64,000 nt of DNA from Rodentibacter caecimuris (GCA_001998905.1 MLAA01000012.1:1-64000); one strand, 5' to 3'; shown: positions 48,401-57,834, counted from the stretch's first letter. Notes: generated from the letters alone by a model not told the origin. Translations and numbers: made by a program.

Positions 48401-48816
48401 TGGTCAAAAAGATCGGCAATTTGGACACTTAATTGGTAGAGCTTTTGTTGTTCGGATTGGGGGGAAGAATGAAGATATCGGGCTAAAGGAGTAAATTCTT
48501 CCTGACTGATTAGGCTAGGAATTAATCGCATTAAACGCCATTTTAGTAATTCTTTATCAAATACATTTTGCTTACTGAGATGAGGTAAATTGTCGGCATA
48601 TAGCTGCCAAATAAAACTTGCTGGCATGGGAAAATGTAAATTAGCGGTAATGTTTTGCTGTTTAGCTAGTTCCATTTGTAGCCATTGCGCCATTCCGGGG
48701 CTTTGCACTAAGATAGTTTCTGACTGAAACGGATCTTTTGGTGGAGAATTTGTTAAGAGATCCGACAAAATATTTAGATGATTTTCAAGGTAATTAGAGG
48801 AATAAGTGATAAACAC
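45448..48816 (-). CDS. recC: Exodeoxyribonuclease V gamma subunit RecC
   Basis: A 1122-residue subunit of RecBCD, which unwinds and degrades broken DNA until it meets a Chi site and then loads RecA. RecC recognises Chi. The N-terminus MFITYSSNYLENHLNILSDL and blocks such as ILVQSPGMAQWLQMELAKQ, GMNEGDYPRTQ and RRNDDRYLFLEALLSARNAL are typical; the nuclease-like fold lacks active residues in this family. Length matches E. coli RecC (1122). It follows comQPON, and the block comNOPQ-recC is conserved in H. influenzae. recB and recD are not in the window. Confidence 0.96.
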   Translation of the reverse strand: MFITYSSNYLENHLNILSDLLTNSPPKDPFQSETILVQSPGMAQWLQMELAKQQNITANLHFPMPASFIWQLYADNLPHLSKQNVFDKELLKWRLMRLIPSLISQEEFTPLARYLHSSPQSEQQKLYQLSVQIADLFDQYLVYRPDWIQYWQEEQVEEFNKIFHVYHNEESLFSTSIQQHIRWQSILWKTLINNIEQDMPQELQHRATLNRQFIEKLDNTESTLILPERIFICGISALPEVYFETLQALSKHCQIYLFFLNPCEEYWGDIRDTDQLWLERLKTLIRKNHHSQLVRPFLSEKQHAQLTKNQTISNYDDEQLIVGHPLLASWGKLGRDFFYQLIDKQDNVSGEYIDNYHTPGESSLLQQVQSRILTLSNEPLHLIEQDNSINFHSCHSPMRELEVLKDYLLNLFNQNPHLPSEKQITPKDIVVMVADINQYAPYIRAVFAQNEHKDMQIPFSISDNKTTESDAFIAAYISLLQLKESQFSAEDILALLDIPAIRERFNIQLDDLIQIRYWVADSGIRFGLEKYPTTHITAAQNYNSWQSGLERMILGYALREEHGIWQNSLGLDNSYGLKGQLVGHLAEFLDKLYHWHQCLQHEYLPEKWHLILSTLLTDFFIQNEENLARILFIQDCINQFLNNLQQTKLDLMLSIDVVSEAIESYLDNSPNTLKFLAGKVNFCTLLPMRAIPFKIVCLLGMNEGDYPRTQTVNHFDLMQYHHRKGDRIRRNDDRYLFLEALLSARNALYISYVGRSIIDNQTKEPSVLVSQLLDYLNENVIDRKIQIKQHPMSPFNPQNFSEKDYSFAAQWLPLSSHTKPIQQEFIQDLANQIDQSPLEIDLQDLVSFVENPVKFFFEKQLGVYFQQYDDTIEDSENFSLDGLTAYQISNELLHLEESQFEQYFEQLMIKGLLPRGEFGKIYTEKLRLDCLNFKQRIAEYQTPHSLNIDCQINTVFGTVRLFGRIDQLFSESHQYVTWYLAKDKTRYRIRPWIYYLVLLLTQESVTPPLLIVKDKTKSISFKSIEKNVAEHQLQRYVEDYLKGKQRIQPVPTENIKVFLPSEESAVDFERILSAFEQIKLSNGRTKYIDPYWQRLLIQTELSKSLIEQISEQTQAWFALMMK

Positions 48817-48850
48817 GCAAACAATCTCAGAAAGATAACTTAGGGGTATT

Positions 48851-49150
48851 CTACTGGGTTTTTATTAAAATTTCATCTTGTCCGTCAGAGACGGAAACGG
48901 TATCAGATTTACATGCTATATGAAATTGGTGTCCATTTTGTTGAACGATATTTTCGCAGTTTAATCCTAAAAATTGACGTTGAATTTGATTTTCTGCAAT
49001 TTGTACGGCTTGATAAAGTCGGTAGATTTTGACCGCACTTTTTCGTTGTTGTGATGCCCATTGAGTAAATACTAAGAAAATTAGCCCGAACAACGCGATA
49101 GCTGTTAATACGCTGAGTAATCCCATTCCTTTATTCTGTTTGGAAATCAT
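48851..49150 (-). CDS. comQ: Competence pseudopilin-like protein ComQ
   Basis: A 99-residue prepilin-like protein: a basic N-terminus, a cleavage-type site KGMGLLSVLTAIALFG and one membrane helix (~9-29), with a short periplasmic tail holding two cysteines (LNCENIV and IACKSD). It is the last of four pseudopilin genes before recC, the comQ position of H. influenzae (HI0941), where the set is needed for type IV pilus-driven DNA uptake. It overlaps comP by 20 bases. An uptake sequence lies inside. Confidence 0.85.
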   Translation of the reverse strand: MISKQNKGMGLLSVLTAIALFGLIFLVFTQWASQQRKSAVKIYRLYQAVQIAENQIQRQFLGLNCENIVQQNGHQFHIACKSDTVSVSDGQDEILIKTQ

Positions 49151-49838
49151 GCCAACTTTTCTCCGCAGCTTGCCATCGGCTATATTGTTGATATAGCGTT
49201 ATAATGGCTTTTTTATTATATGTTACGGCAATTTTCGGACTGATCCGTAATTTTCCTCCGCTAATTATAGTCCCGTTAATTTTTCCCTTTCCGGTTAATT
49301 CTAATTCTCCTTCAGCTAAGAAAATCCCGTTGAAATTACCTTGAATATTCGCGTGAGTTTGATGTTTGTTAAAGAAATATAATCGAGGGAATTGATTGTT
49401 TAACGGCGGAGTGGCTGACGGTGGGTAGAATATTTCTTCGAAGTGTTGTAATTCCTGAGGGTAAATAAAGCTCATAAATTGCCCTTCATAGATTCTTTTT
49501 GTTGGCAATTTTTTGAATAAGCGACTTTTTTTACACCAAAAACGATAAATGAGTTTATCCTCCAATTTTTTATATAAATTACTGAGTTGTGAAGGGATGA
49601 ATTCAATGCTTTTGCTATTTTCTTCCAAATGAATCGGTAGTTTGTTACAAAGCATAGTTTTTTGTTGGCGGCTTAAGGTTTGTAAAAGCGCATTTTGTTC
49701 TACATATTGTTTGCGTAGCATTAATTGAGTTGAGTAAAAATGGAGATTATCTTCATTTAACAGAAAAATAACGGCTAAAAGACTTGCAATAATGACTAGT
49801 AATGTCAATGTTATAATGCCTTTGTTAGATTTCATCAT
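49131..49838 (-). CDS. comP: Competence pseudopilin-like protein ComP
   Basis: A 235-residue protein with a prepilin-type start NKGIITLTLLVIIASLLAVI and a periplasmic domain (ADGS-like beta region, GEFMSF, GKINGTIISGGKLRISPK). It matches the third gene of the H. influenzae comNOPQ cluster by position and type. Such minor pilins prime assembly of the uptake pilus. The ATG at 49838 overlaps the comO stop by 4 bases; an adjacent ATG at 49835 is equally possible. Confidence 0.82.
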   Translation of the reverse strand: MMKSNKGIITLTLLVIIASLLAVIFLLNEDNLHFYSTQLMLRKQYVEQNALLQTLSRQQKTMLCNKLPIHLEENSKSIEFIPSQLSNLYKKLEDKLIYRFWCKKSRLFKKLPTKRIYEGQFMSFIYPQELQHFEEIFYPPSATPPLNNQFPRLYFFNKHQTHANIQGNFNGIFLAEGELELTGKGKINGTIISGGKLRISPKIAVTYNKKAIITLYQQYSRWQAAEKSWHDFQTE

Positions 49839-50569
49839 GCCCCCTGATTTAATAAAGGGACAAGGATTTGAGTTTCGTATGTAATTTCTTTATGTCGTTT
49901 TAGATATCCAGTTAATCGAATTTCTATACCTGTTTGGAGGCCGCTTCTAGACGTTACCCAATTAAATTTTAATACGTCGATTTCAATTTCGTTTTTATCT
50001 AGCAAATTGGTCCAACCACTACCAGAATTACAAGCACTTTGTTGTAAATAACGTTGACATTCACTCAATATACAATAGGAATTAACCGCACTTTTGTAGG
50101 TTTTTTTCGTTTTTAATAATTTATTTTCTACTTTATAGCCGAATAATTCACTTTCTATTTTTTTAGCGACATTTTGTCCCCTTTTTTGGCAAAAATTTTT
50201 ATCGTATTTTTCACCGATACAACCATTTAAATTTAAATCATAAAAAAATAATATACAGCTATTTTGCGGCTGTCCGTCTGCTTGTGAGATTTTTACACTT
50301 GTTCCCTGTTCATCTTGTTCAAATAAGTTGAAATTTGAGCTTTGCAATTTATCACTTTGTGCACGAAAACCGGCACGTCGTAAATCTTTTGCCATTAATT
50401 GTAAGACACGTTGTAATTCGGATTGTAATTTTAATTTTTGCATCATCGACTGATTCTGGCGCTGCACTTGAACATAGAAATAACTAAGACTAAAAATGAG
50501 TAAGGAGGTTAGAAAAATAGTTAGCATTAGGCTTAATAAGCTTTGACCTGAATAATATTTATTTGTCAT
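49835..50569 (-). CDS. comO: Competence pseudopilin-like protein ComO
   Basis: A 244-residue prepilin-like protein: a short leader (MTNKYYSGQSLLSLM), a long hydrophobic helix (~9-32) and a periplasmic domain with many cysteines (QNSCILFF, NGCIGE, NSYCILSECQRY, SACNSG), likely disulfide-bonded. The PilW-like shape fits ComO of the comNOPQ set. The start was placed at 50569, 1 base after the comN stop, behind GGAAGA; a longer frame adds 10 residues inside comN. An uptake sequence lies inside near 50086. Confidence 0.82.
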   Translation of the reverse strand: MTNKYYSGQSLLSLMLTIFLTSLLIFSLSYFYVQVQRQNQSMMQKLKLQSELQRVLQLMAKDLRRAGFRAQSDKLQSSNFNLFEQDEQGTSVKISQADGQPQNSCILFFYDLNLNGCIGEKYDKNFCQKRGQNVAKKIESELFGYKVENKLLKTKKTYKSAVNSYCILSECQRYLQQSACNSGSGWTNLLDKNEIEIDVLKFNWVTSRSGLQTGIEIRLTGYLKRHKEITYETQILVPLLNQGA

Positions 50570-50570
50570 T

Positions 50571-51101
50571 TTATTCTTCCGTTCTATTGTTACAGGCACT
50601 AGTGGCTTGTGATTTTTTTAAATTAATTGTCCCGACATTAAAAAATGAAAATAAGGTTCGATATTTTTCTGCTTGCAAGACAAAACAATTTGCTACGATA
50701 GTATTACGTATCCCACTGAAACGAGCGATTTCTAAGGGATATTGTTTTTCGCTATGTAGTGTTGTTTTCTGTGGAAAATACGGATAATAGAAATGAGCAT
50801 ATAAGGAAGAGGGGCAATATTGGGGATATAAACAATTACATAGTTTCTCGTTTTTTACTTGCGCAGTAATACACCAGCGCTTGTGAATTGGATCCGTACT
50901 TACCAGAATAAACCAAATTGAGGAAGAATTTTCCGCTCGAGCTTGTATATTGCGTAGGAAAAGATAAAGTCTCTGTTCTTCTTTCGCTAAAATGAATTGT
51001 GCGTCATAGCTGCGCCACTTTGGAATAGTAAAACTGAAGCATAAGCTAACTAATGTCAATATAATTAGTATTTCAACTAAAGTAAAACCTCTATGATGCA
51101 T
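50571..51101 (-). CDS. comN: Competence pseudopilin ComN (GspH/FimT-like)
   Basis: A 176-residue minor pilin with the textbook prepilin peptidase site RGFTLVEILIILTLVSLCFS: leader of 4 residues, phenylalanine first after cleavage and glutamate at position 5. A periplasmic GspH/FimT-like domain follows with several cysteines. It opens the comNOPQ-recC operon. A CRP-S-like site and an uptake sequence lie upstream, consistent with induction by CRP and Sxy during competence. In H. influenzae this is HI0938. Confidence 0.88.
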   Translation of the reverse strand: MHHRGFTLVEILIILTLVSLCFSFTIPKWRSYDAQFILAKEEQRLYLFLRNIQARAENSSSIWFILVSTDPIHKRWCITAQVKNEKLCNCLYPQYCPSSLYAHFYYPYFPQKTTLHSEKQYPLEIARFSGIRNTIVANCFVLQAEKYRTLFSFFNVGTINLKKSQATSACNNRTEE

Positions 51102-51169
51102 ATTTTATTCTCTTTTTTGACCGCACTTTATTTCATATAAAATGAAAGAAAAGCAATAAAGGAGAAATT

Positions 51170-51185
51170 TGCGACTGAGATCGAA
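51170..51185 (-). promoter_or_regulatory. CRP-S-like competence site upstream of comN
   Basis: On the plus strand TGCGACTGAGATCGAA; the CRP-S class has TGCGA-N6-TCGCA. One half is perfect and the other has one change (TCGAA). It lies 69-84 bases upstream of comN. A TATATG element lies ~41 bases downstream of its centre on the minus strand. CRP-S sites need CRP plus Sxy in H. influenzae and E. coli. Confidence 0.65.
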
Positions 51186-51288
51186 GAAATTAATCTGTTG
51201 AATGGATAAAAAAGTAGATTTTCATAGCTATTTATAAAAAGTCATTTATAATGCAAAGCCTATTTGTTCTTTAAAATCCGGTGGAAAT

Positions 51289-52089
51289 ATGAATCCAATG
51301 TTAAATATCGCAATCCGTGCGGCACGGAGAGCTGGTAATGTGATTGCCAATAGTTATGAACGCCGCGAACCTATCGAAACAGCGAAAAAAAGTGCTAATG
51401 ACTATGTAACAAATATTGATAAGGCTGCTGAAGCGGCAATTATTGACGTTATCCAAAAATCTTATCCAGAACACAGTATTATTACTGAAGAAAGTGGTGT
51501 TCTAGAGGGGAAAGAAGGAGATATTCAATGGATTATTGATCCGCTGGATGGTACGACAAACTTTGTCAAAGGCTTACCACATTTCTCTGTTTCTATTGCG
51601 ATTCGCGTAAAAAATCGTACTGAAGTTGGAGTGGTTTATGATCCGATTCGTAACGAGCTCTTTACTGCCGTAAGGGGAGAAGGTGCAAAAATCAATGATA
51701 TTCGCTTACGAGTGGATAATAAATCAGAACTACAAGGTGCGATTCTTGCCACAGGTTTTCCTTTCAAACAAACAATATTTATGTCAACGCAATTTGCGAT
51801 GATGAATGCACTCATTGAAAGTGCCGCTGATTTCCGCAGAACAGGTTCTGCTGCATTGGATTTATGCTATGTCGCAGCGAATCGGGTTGACGGCTATTTT
51901 GAAATTGGTCTTAAAGCTTGGGACTGTGCTGCCGGTGAATTAATTGTACGCGAGGCCGGTGGTTTAGTAACGGATTTAAAAGGTGGTCATACTTATCTTA
52001 AAACCGGTCATATCATCGCTGCACCAGCACGAATTTTAAAGGAAATGTTAGCGAGAATTCAGCCTTGTTTAAGCAGTGAGTTGAGTTAA
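51289..52089 (+). CDS. suhB: Inositol-1-monophosphatase family protein SuhB
   Basis: A 266-residue Mg-dependent, lithium-sensitive phosphatase of the inositol monophosphatase family; in E. coli SuhB also joins rRNA antitermination complexes with NusA. The metal site motifs are EESG (~67-70), DPLDGTTNFVKG (~84-95) and the C-terminal WDCAAGELIVREAGG (~211-225). The N-terminus MNPMLNIAIRAARRAGNVIA matches the E. coli protein and length (267). It diverges from comN, as suhB (HI0937) does in H. influenzae. Confidence 0.95.
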   Translation: MNPMLNIAIRAARRAGNVIANSYERREPIETAKKSANDYVTNIDKAAEAAIIDVIQKSYPEHSIITEESGVLEGKEGDIQWIIDPLDGTTNFVKGLPHFSVSIAIRVKNRTEVGVVYDPIRNELFTAVRGEGAKINDIRLRVDNKSELQGAILATGFPFKQTIFMSTQFAMMNALIESAADFRRTGSAALDLCYVAANRVDGYFEIGLKAWDCAAGELIVREAGGLVTDLKGGHTYLKTGHIIAAPARILKEMLARIQPCLSSELS

Positions 52090-52118
52090 TTATTTTATAC
52101 AGAATAAATTTGTATAGC

Positions 52119-52160
52119 GCATCGATATTTTTGAAAATACAAAGATATCGATGCTTTTTA
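52119..52160 (+). terminator. Terminator after suhB
   Basis: GCATCGATAT and ATATCGATGC form a perfect 10-bp stem with a 16-nt loop, followed by TTTTTATTT. Confidence 0.85.
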
Positions 52161-52461
52161 TTTCATTTTGGTGATAAAAAAGTGGAATAGCTAATCTGCA
52201 TTTTGCTCGTCTAATTATTCAACGTGATGATGAAGATATTATTACTTAGCTTGAATTTAATTCCCCTTTAATATGCTTAAATTTTCCTTTCTCAGAAATA
52301 GATTGCTTGTCTAAAATCAAAGGGGAATGACTAGCATGGAATGTGTAGAAATTTGTAGTAATGCAGTTGCCATAAAATATCTCATGACTTTTACGTCCCT
52401 AGCGTAATATTGTCGGTCATATCGTGATATATGTTTATATTTGGTACTCTTTGGTTCTTAC
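52161..52461. other. 301-bp gap before ybeY, with an unexplained inverted repeat
   Basis: No ORF is convincing. ATTCCCCTTT (52260-52269) and AAAGGGGAAT (52319-52328) are perfect 10-bp inverted repeats 49 bases apart. They could be the ends of a tiny remnant mobile sequence or a structured RNA. The ybeY end lies at 52462. Confidence 0.35.
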
Positions 52462-52929
52462 CTACTCTTTTTCACTAAGATACGGATCGGCAAATCCTAG
52501 TTGTTGCATAATTTTTGTTTCAAGTGCTTCCATTTTTTCGGCTTCTTCATCTTCAATGTGATCGTAACCTAGTAAGTGTAAGCTACCGTGAACAATCATA
52601 TGTGCCCAATGTGCGAGTAAAGGTTTTTGTTGTTCGAGTGCTTCTTTTTCTACAACTTGACGGCAGATAATTAAATCACCTAATAGCGGCAAGTCAATTC
52701 CCTCTGGAACCTCAAAAGGAAAAGAAAGAACATTTGTCGGTTTGTCCTTTCCTCTATAAGTGAGATTGAGATGGTGGCTTTCTGTTTCGTCCACAATACG
52801 AACCGTCATTTCTACGTTTTCTTGTTGAGGTTGAATCGCAACAGTTGCCCATTCCCGGATTTGTTCCTCGGTCGGGAGTCCTTGCGTATTTTCACAGCCG
52901 AGTTGTAAGTCAATAATCATACTATTCAC
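52462..52929 (-). CDS. ybeY: Endoribonuclease YbeY
   Basis: A 155-residue zinc-dependent endoribonuclease that matures the 16S rRNA 3' end and supports ribosome quality control. The catalytic motif is [11 protein letters not shown] (114-124), the H-x3-H-x5-H set, preceded by the family block TNVLSFPFE (~65-73). Length is usual (E. coli 155). It lies 6 bases after ybeZ; ybeZ-ybeY is conserved. Confidence 0.95.
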   Translation of the reverse strand: MNSMIIDLQLGCENTQGLPTEEQIREWATVAIQPQQENVEMTVRIVDETESHHLNLTYRGKDKPTNVLSFPFEVPEGIDLPLLGDLIICRQVVEKEALEQQKPLLAHWAHMIVHGSLHLLGYDHIEDEEAEKMEALETKIMQQLGFADPYLSEKE

Positions 52930-52935
52930 TTTGTA

Positions 52936-54018
52936 TTATTCCTCTAAATGTATTTTATTTTCTGACCGCACTTTTTCTTCCTGTTCTGCTTTTCGTTGGG
53001 CTGTAATTTCTTGGCGGCGAAGTTCATCTTGGATTTCCCATTGTTCATAGGCTTGTACCACTTTCGCGACGACAGGATGGCGAACAATATCTTGGCTGAC
53101 GAAATAGTTAAAACTTAGTTCGGGAACGTTTTTTAATACTTCAATAGCGTGTCGTAAACCCGATTTTGTACTTCTTGGTAAATCAATTTGAGTGATATCG
53201 CCTGTGATAACGGCTTTAGAATTAAAACCGATACGAGTCAAAAACATTTTCATTTGTTCGACTGTTGTATTTTGGCTTTCATCGAGAATAATGAAGCTGT
53301 CATTTAAGGTTCTTCCACGCATATAAGCAAGTGGTGCAATTTCGATGATATTGCGTTCCATTAACTTTTGTACGCGTTCAAAGCCTAACATTTCAAATAA
53401 AGCATCATAAAGAGGACGAAGGTAAGGTTCGATTTTCTGTCCCAAATCACCAGGTAAAAAACCAAGTTTTTCTCCTGCTTCTACTGCTGGTCGAGTGAGC
53501 AAAATACGGCGTACTTCTTGGCGTTCTAATGCTTCGACAGCAGCTGCAACGGCTAAAAAAGTTTTGCCTGTCCCGGCCGGTCCAATACCAAAACTGATGT
53601 CGTGAGTTAAAATATTATGTAAATATTGAATTTGGTTTAGGCCGCGGGGTTTGATTAATCCTCGTTTGGTTTTTATTATAGTGCTATAAACGTTATTTTT
53701 AGATTGTTCGGGCGTAGTTTGTGATAATATTCTGCATTCTTGTAAGGCGATGTGAATATCTTCTAAGTCCAATTCTTTAATTTTTCCTTTAATTGGCGCG
53801 GTTTCTAAGTATAAATTTTGGATGAGTTTTTCCGCTTGCTCTAACAAGCTGTCTGATTTCGTTAGAACTTCTGGTTTGGATTCAATGGTAAACGTAAAAT
53901 TGCGTCGAGATATGCGGAGATTCAGTTCTTTTTCAATCAGTTGAATGTGTTGATCGAAGGGACCGCATAAAGATTGTAAACGGGCATTATCCTGTGGTTC
54001 GAGGGTAAATATTGTCAT
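52936..54018 (-). CDS. ybeZ: PhoH-like ATPase YbeZ
   Basis: A 360-residue PhoH-family ATPase that works with YbeY in rRNA processing. An N-terminal KH-like region (~1-110) precedes the PhoH domain with Walker A GPAGTGKTFLA (~147-157), RILLTRPAVEAGEKLGFLPG (~171-190) and Walker B FIILDESQN (~248-256). The C-terminal tail (~330-360) is charged (KAEQEEKVRSENK). Length is close to E. coli YbeZ (346). In E. coli it is followed by ybeY and ybeX; ybeX is not seen here. An uptake sequence lies near 52967. Confidence 0.94.
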   Translation of the reverse strand: MTIFTLEPQDNARLQSLCGPFDQHIQLIEKELNLRISRRNFTFTIESKPEVLTKSDSLLEQAEKLIQNLYLETAPIKGKIKELDLEDIHIALQECRILSQTTPEQSKNNVYSTIIKTKRGLIKPRGLNQIQYLHNILTHDISFGIGPAGTGKTFLAVAAAVEALERQEVRRILLTRPAVEAGEKLGFLPGDLGQKIEPYLRPLYDALFEMLGFERVQKLMERNIIEIAPLAYMRGRTLNDSFIILDESQNTTVEQMKMFLTRIGFNSKAVITGDITQIDLPRSTKSGLRHAIEVLKNVPELSFNYFVSQDIVRHPVVAKVVQAYEQWEIQDELRRQEITAQRKAEQEEKVRSENKIHLEE

Positions 54019-54069
54019 TCGTATTTCTGCTATTAATAAAAAATCGGCGATATTGTAATCGCTTTTTAG

Positions 54070-55896
54070 TTAACTTCTCAAGGTTTCGAAAATTTTCTCT
54101 GCTAGGGCTTTTGATATTCCCGGAACAGAAGCAATTTCATCTAATCCAGCATTTTTTATGCCTTGCAATCCCCCTAGATATTTTAGTAAGGCCTGACGAC
54201 GTTTAGCACCGACTCCTTCGATGCTTTCTAACCCGCTTTGAGTAAATGCTTTTTGGCGTTTTTTGCGATGTCCACCGATAGCGTGATTATGGCTTTCATC
54301 ACGAATATGCTGAATTAAATGTAATGCTGGGTGATCATCTGCTAAATGGATTTCTCGCGCTTGTTTACTAATAATCAGCACTTCTTGTCCGGCTCTGCGA
54401 TCAACTCCCTTCGCTATACCGATTAAGCTCGGTTGGTTTTTGTCCCATTTTACGTTTAGCTCGGCAAACACTTTTAATGCCCGATTGAGTTGACCTTTCC
54501 CTCCATCGATGAAAATAATATCGGGAATTTTATCTTCGTCTAAATCACGGTCATAGCGTTTGCGAAGTGCCTGTTCCATAGCGGCATAATCATCACCACC
54601 AGTAATTCCTTCTATGTTAAAGCGACGATAATCGGATTTTAATGGCCCTGCCTCCCCAAAGACGACGCAAGATGCGACGGTTTGATTTCCCATCGTGTGG
54701 CTGATATCGAAACATTCCATTCGTTTAATAGGGGGAATATTCAGTAGTTTTTGTAGTTCTTCGTAGCGCTGTGATATTTTCGAAGATTGTTTTAATTGAG
54801 TACTCAGAGCGGCTTTAGCGTTGATTTGAGCTAATTGTAAATATTTACTTTTATCGCCTTTGACATTTTCTTGAATCACTACTTTTCGCCCGGCTTGTTC
54901 GCTAAGTAAGGCTTCTAGTTCACTTTTTGCCGATAATCTCCGCTCTACAATAATACTATGTGGAACATTACGCCCTTGGTGTCCTTGCAAATAAAATTGA
55001 CCGACAAAAGTTTCTGTTAATTCTGTTAAGTCTGTGTTTGCTGGTACTTTAGGAAAGTAGCTGCGATTACCGAGAACTTTACCTTGTCGAATAAACATTA
55101 CTTGTACGCAAGCGATACCATGTTGATAAGCGATTGCCATAATATCCATATCATCTAAACGTTCGTTTGATACGAATTGTTTTTCTATAACGGAACGTAC
55201 TGTTTGGATTTGATCGCGATAGCGTGCCGCTTCCTCGAAATTGAGTTTGCTACTCGCTTGTTCCATTTTTTCAATGAGGTGATCTAATACTTGTTGATCT
55301 TTACCTTGTAAAAATAGACGGGCTAATTCCACTTGATGTTGGTATTCTTCATCGCTGACATAACCTGCTACACAAGGGGCAGAACAGCGCCCTATTTGAT
55401 ATTGTAAACAAGGTCGGGAGCGATTGTTATACATGGAGTTTGCACATTGGCGAATGGGAAATAATTTTTGTAATAGAGAAAGTGTTTCGCGTACTGCACT
55501 GACATGAGGATAGGGACCGAAATATTCTCCAGCAATTTTTTTGGTACCGCGATAGGCACCAATTTTCGGATGGCGTTCTTTCGTTAATAGAATAAATGGG
55601 TAGGATTTATCATCTCGTAGTAATACGTTATAACGGGGTTGATAAAATTTTATAAAATTATGTTCAAGTAAAAGCGCCTCGGTTTCAGATGAAGTGATAG
55701 TGGTATCAATGTGATTAATTGATGATACTAACGCTTGTGTTTTCCGGTTGGTAATATTACTGCGAAAATAGCTGGCTAAACGTTTTTTGAGATCTTTCGC
55801 TTTTCCCACATAGATAACTTGGTTTTTATCATCATACATACGATAAACACCGGGTTCGTGGGATACATCGGTTAGAAATTTTTTTGAATCAAACAT
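54070..55896 (-). CDS. uvrC: Excinuclease ABC subunit C (UvrC)
   Basis: Makes both incisions in nucleotide excision repair once UvrB marks the lesion. The 608 residues begin [20 protein letters not shown] with the GIY-YIG nuclease domain (~14-95; [18 protein letters not shown]). A UVR UvrB-binding motif (~200-235), the RNase H-like nuclease region with FDISHTMG and IDGGKGQL, and tandem helix-hairpin-helix motifs (~545-605) follow. The start at 55896 matches H. influenzae UvrC; a frame from 55914 adds six residues and neither has a strong ribosome site. Confidence 0.95.
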   Translation of the reverse strand: MFDSKKFLTDVSHEPGVYRMYDDKNQVIYVGKAKDLKKRLASYFRSNITNRKTQALVSSINHIDTTITSSETEALLLEHNFIKFYQPRYNVLLRDDKSYPFILLTKERHPKIGAYRGTKKIAGEYFGPYPHVSAVRETLSLLQKLFPIRQCANSMYNNRSRPCLQYQIGRCSAPCVAGYVSDEEYQHQVELARLFLQGKDQQVLDHLIEKMEQASSKLNFEEAARYRDQIQTVRSVIEKQFVSNERLDDMDIMAIAYQHGIACVQVMFIRQGKVLGNRSYFPKVPANTDLTELTETFVGQFYLQGHQGRNVPHSIIVERRLSAKSELEALLSEQAGRKVVIQENVKGDKSKYLQLAQINAKAALSTQLKQSSKISQRYEELQKLLNIPPIKRMECFDISHTMGNQTVASCVVFGEAGPLKSDYRRFNIEGITGGDDYAAMEQALRKRYDRDLDEDKIPDIIFIDGGKGQLNRALKVFAELNVKWDKNQPSLIGIAKGVDRRAGQEVLIISKQAREIHLADDHPALHLIQHIRDESHNHAIGGHRKKRQKAFTQSGLESIEGVGAKRRQALLKYLGGLQGIKNAGLDEIASVPGISKALAEKIFETLRS

Positions 55897-55917
55897 AAAA
55901 TTTATTGCATACAAAAA

Positions 55918-56670
55918 TTACGCCAAAATTGACCGCACTTTTTCAAGATCTTCAATCGTATCGACACCAACTTCAGGTACGGCTTTTGCTAACTCAAGGT
56001 GAATTTTTTCGCCGTGCCACAATACGCGCAACTGCTCTAGTTTTTCAATCTCTTCTAATAATGTTGGTTGCCATTGTACATATTGTTTAATAAAGCCGGC
56101 ACGATAGGCATAAATGCCAATATGGCGTAGATAAACTTGCTTTAATTGTACTGTTTGGGAGTGAGTAGAAAATAAATCTCTATCCCAAGGAATGGCAGCA
56201 CGGGAAAAATATAAGACATAGCCGTTTTTATCTGCTACAACTTTGACGACATTAGGATTAAATAACTCGTCGTGATGTTGAATATTTACTGCTAGGGTTG
56301 CCATTGGAACGGAATATTTTGAGAGATTATCCGCTACTTGTTTGACAATAATAGGCGGAATTAACGGTTCATCACCTTGAATATTGACAACAATTTCATC
56401 ATTGTCTAATGCTAATTTTTCCACAACTTCGGCTAGTCGTTCCGTGCCTGAATTGTGTTGTTCCGATGTCATACAAACTTCCGCTCCGAATTGTGCGGCG
56501 GATCGAGCAACTTGATCATTGTCAGTAGCGATAATAATACGACTTGCACCCGATAATTGAGCTTTTTCAAAAACGTGTTGAATCATTGGTTTGCCTGCAA
56601 TATCTGCGAGGGGTTTTCCAGGGAGTCGGCTTGAAGCAAAACGAGCTGGGATAATAACGGTGAATGACAT
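55918..56670 (-). CDS. kdsB: CMP-KDO synthetase KdsB
   Basis: Activates 3-deoxy-D-manno-octulosonate as CMP-KDO for lipopolysaccharide core synthesis. The 250 residues open [20 protein letters not shown], the nucleotide-binding loop of the family. [32 protein letters not shown] and [14 protein letters not shown] follow. The start at 56670 was chosen because AAGGAATAC precedes it and the family begins there; a longer frame adds 12 residues overlapping ycaR. An uptake sequence lies at 55935 near its end. It forms a run with ycaR and lpxK. Confidence 0.96.
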   Translation of the reverse strand: MSFTVIIPARFASSRLPGKPLADIAGKPMIQHVFEKAQLSGASRIIIATDNDQVARSAAQFGAEVCMTSEQHNSGTERLAEVVEKLALDNDEIVVNIQGDEPLIPPIIVKQVADNLSKYSVPMATLAVNIQHHDELFNPNVVKVVADKNGYVLYFSRAAIPWDRDLFSTHSQTVQLKQVYLRHIGIYAYRAGFIKQYVQWQPTLLEEIEKLEQLRVLWHGEKIHLELAKAVPEVGVDTIEDLEKVRSILA

Positions 56671-56680
56671 AATGTATTCC

Positions 56681-56863
56681 TTATTTAAGATCAAGTTTAA
56701 TTGCATGTTCCGCTAGTAAACGAGGAACCCCGTTTTCTATCGGATAAGCTAAGTTCTCAAAACGGCAAATCAGGCGTTGATTCGGGTAATCATATTGTAA
56801 TCTGCCTAAACAATTTGGGCAGGCGATAATTTCAAGTAGTTTGGGGGTTAGTTTGTCATTCAT
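56681..56863 (-). CDS. ycaR: Trm112-like zinc protein YcaR
   Basis: A 60-residue member of the Trm112/YcaR family: [20 protein letters not shown] and [20 protein letters not shown]. It has only three of the usual four cysteines (C15, C18, C33 by count), as in E. coli YcaR. Its function in bacteria is unclear; the lpxK-ycaR-kdsB order is conserved. Start and lpxK stop overlap by 4 bases. Confidence 0.9.
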   Translation of the reverse strand: MNDKLTPKLLEIIACPNCLGRLQYDYPNQRLICRFENLAYPIENGVPRLLAEHAIKLDLK

Positions 56864-57834
56864 TTTTTCGCCGTTAAACGATCAACTTTTTGCCAAAATT
56901 CGTTAAGACCTCTTCCTTGGATTTGAGCTTCAACCGGAACATACCACCAATTTTCACGCGCAAATGTTTGGCATTTCACAGCATCTTTTTCTGTCATAAA
57001 GAGCGGTTGATTTTTAGGGAGTTTTTCGAATAACTTAATATTGAATTGTTGGTGATCTTGAAAAGATTGCGTTTCAAGTAAATCAATAGCAGCATTTTTC
57101 AACATTGAGAAAAAGCGAGCGGGATTACCAATACCCGCAATCGCAATACCTTGATTAAATTTGTTTAATAAACGTTTTTCTCCGTTTAGTAAATTAACCG
57201 CATAATGAGGTCGTAAGTGCATTTCACTATTAGCGTATGGAAGTTCTTCACCATTAGCAATGATTAAATCAACATTTTGTAGCCGATTTATCGGTTCTCT
57301 TAGTGGTCCTGCAGGCAAGAGAAAACCGTTGCCAAATTGACGTTTGGCATCAATCACAACAATTTCGATATCTCGTTGTAAACGATAGTGCTGTAAGCCA
57401 TCGTCGGAGACGATGATATCACAAGGATAATGTTCCAAAAGATATTCTATCGCTTGTTTACGATTTGGCGAAATACAAACTGGGGTACCAGTACGCTTAG
57501 CAATTAAAACGGGTTCATCGCCGCCTTGAATCGGATCGGTTTTCTCAGAAACCAATAGAGGATAAACAGAGGATTGGCTGCCGTAACCACGGGAAATGAT
57601 GCCGACAGTCATTCCTCTTTGTCGTAATTGTTGTACCAGCCAGATTACAACAGGAGTTTTTCCGTTTCCGCCGACGGAAAGGTTGCCGACGATAATAACG
57701 GGTTTTGGTGCGTGGTAGGCAGTTATAATATGGTGTTGGAACAGACAGCGACGAATATGAACGATAAGCCTGAATAACAACGAAAAAGGCAGTAATAAAT
57801 AACTAATGATTGATGCTGAATACCAAAATTTCAT
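56860..57834 (-). CDS. lpxK: Tetraacyldisaccharide 4'-kinase LpxK
   Basis: Phosphorylates the lipid A disaccharide at its 4' position, giving lipid IVA, at the inner membrane. The 324 residues have an N-terminal membrane-associated segment (~8-28), the P-loop [15 protein letters not shown] (~50-64) and the downstream [20 protein letters not shown] block (~144-163). The length fits the family. It lies between msbA and ycaR; its product is flipped by MsbA, coded 83 bases upstream. Confidence 0.96.
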   Translation of the reverse strand: MKFWYSASIISYLLLPFSLLFRLIVHIRRCLFQHHIITAYHAPKPVIIVGNLSVGGNGKTPVVIWLVQQLRQRGMTVGIISRGYGSQSSVYPLLVSEKTDPIQGGDEPVLIAKRTGTPVCISPNRKQAIEYLLEHYPCDIIVSDDGLQHYRLQRDIEIVVIDAKRQFGNGFLLPAGPLREPINRLQNVDLIIANGEELPYANSEMHLRPHYAVNLLNGEKRLLNKFNQGIAIAGIGNPARFFSMLKNAAIDLLETQSFQDHQQFNIKLFEKLPKNQPLFMTEKDAVKCQTFARENWWYVPVEAQIQGRGLNEFWQKVDRLTAKK

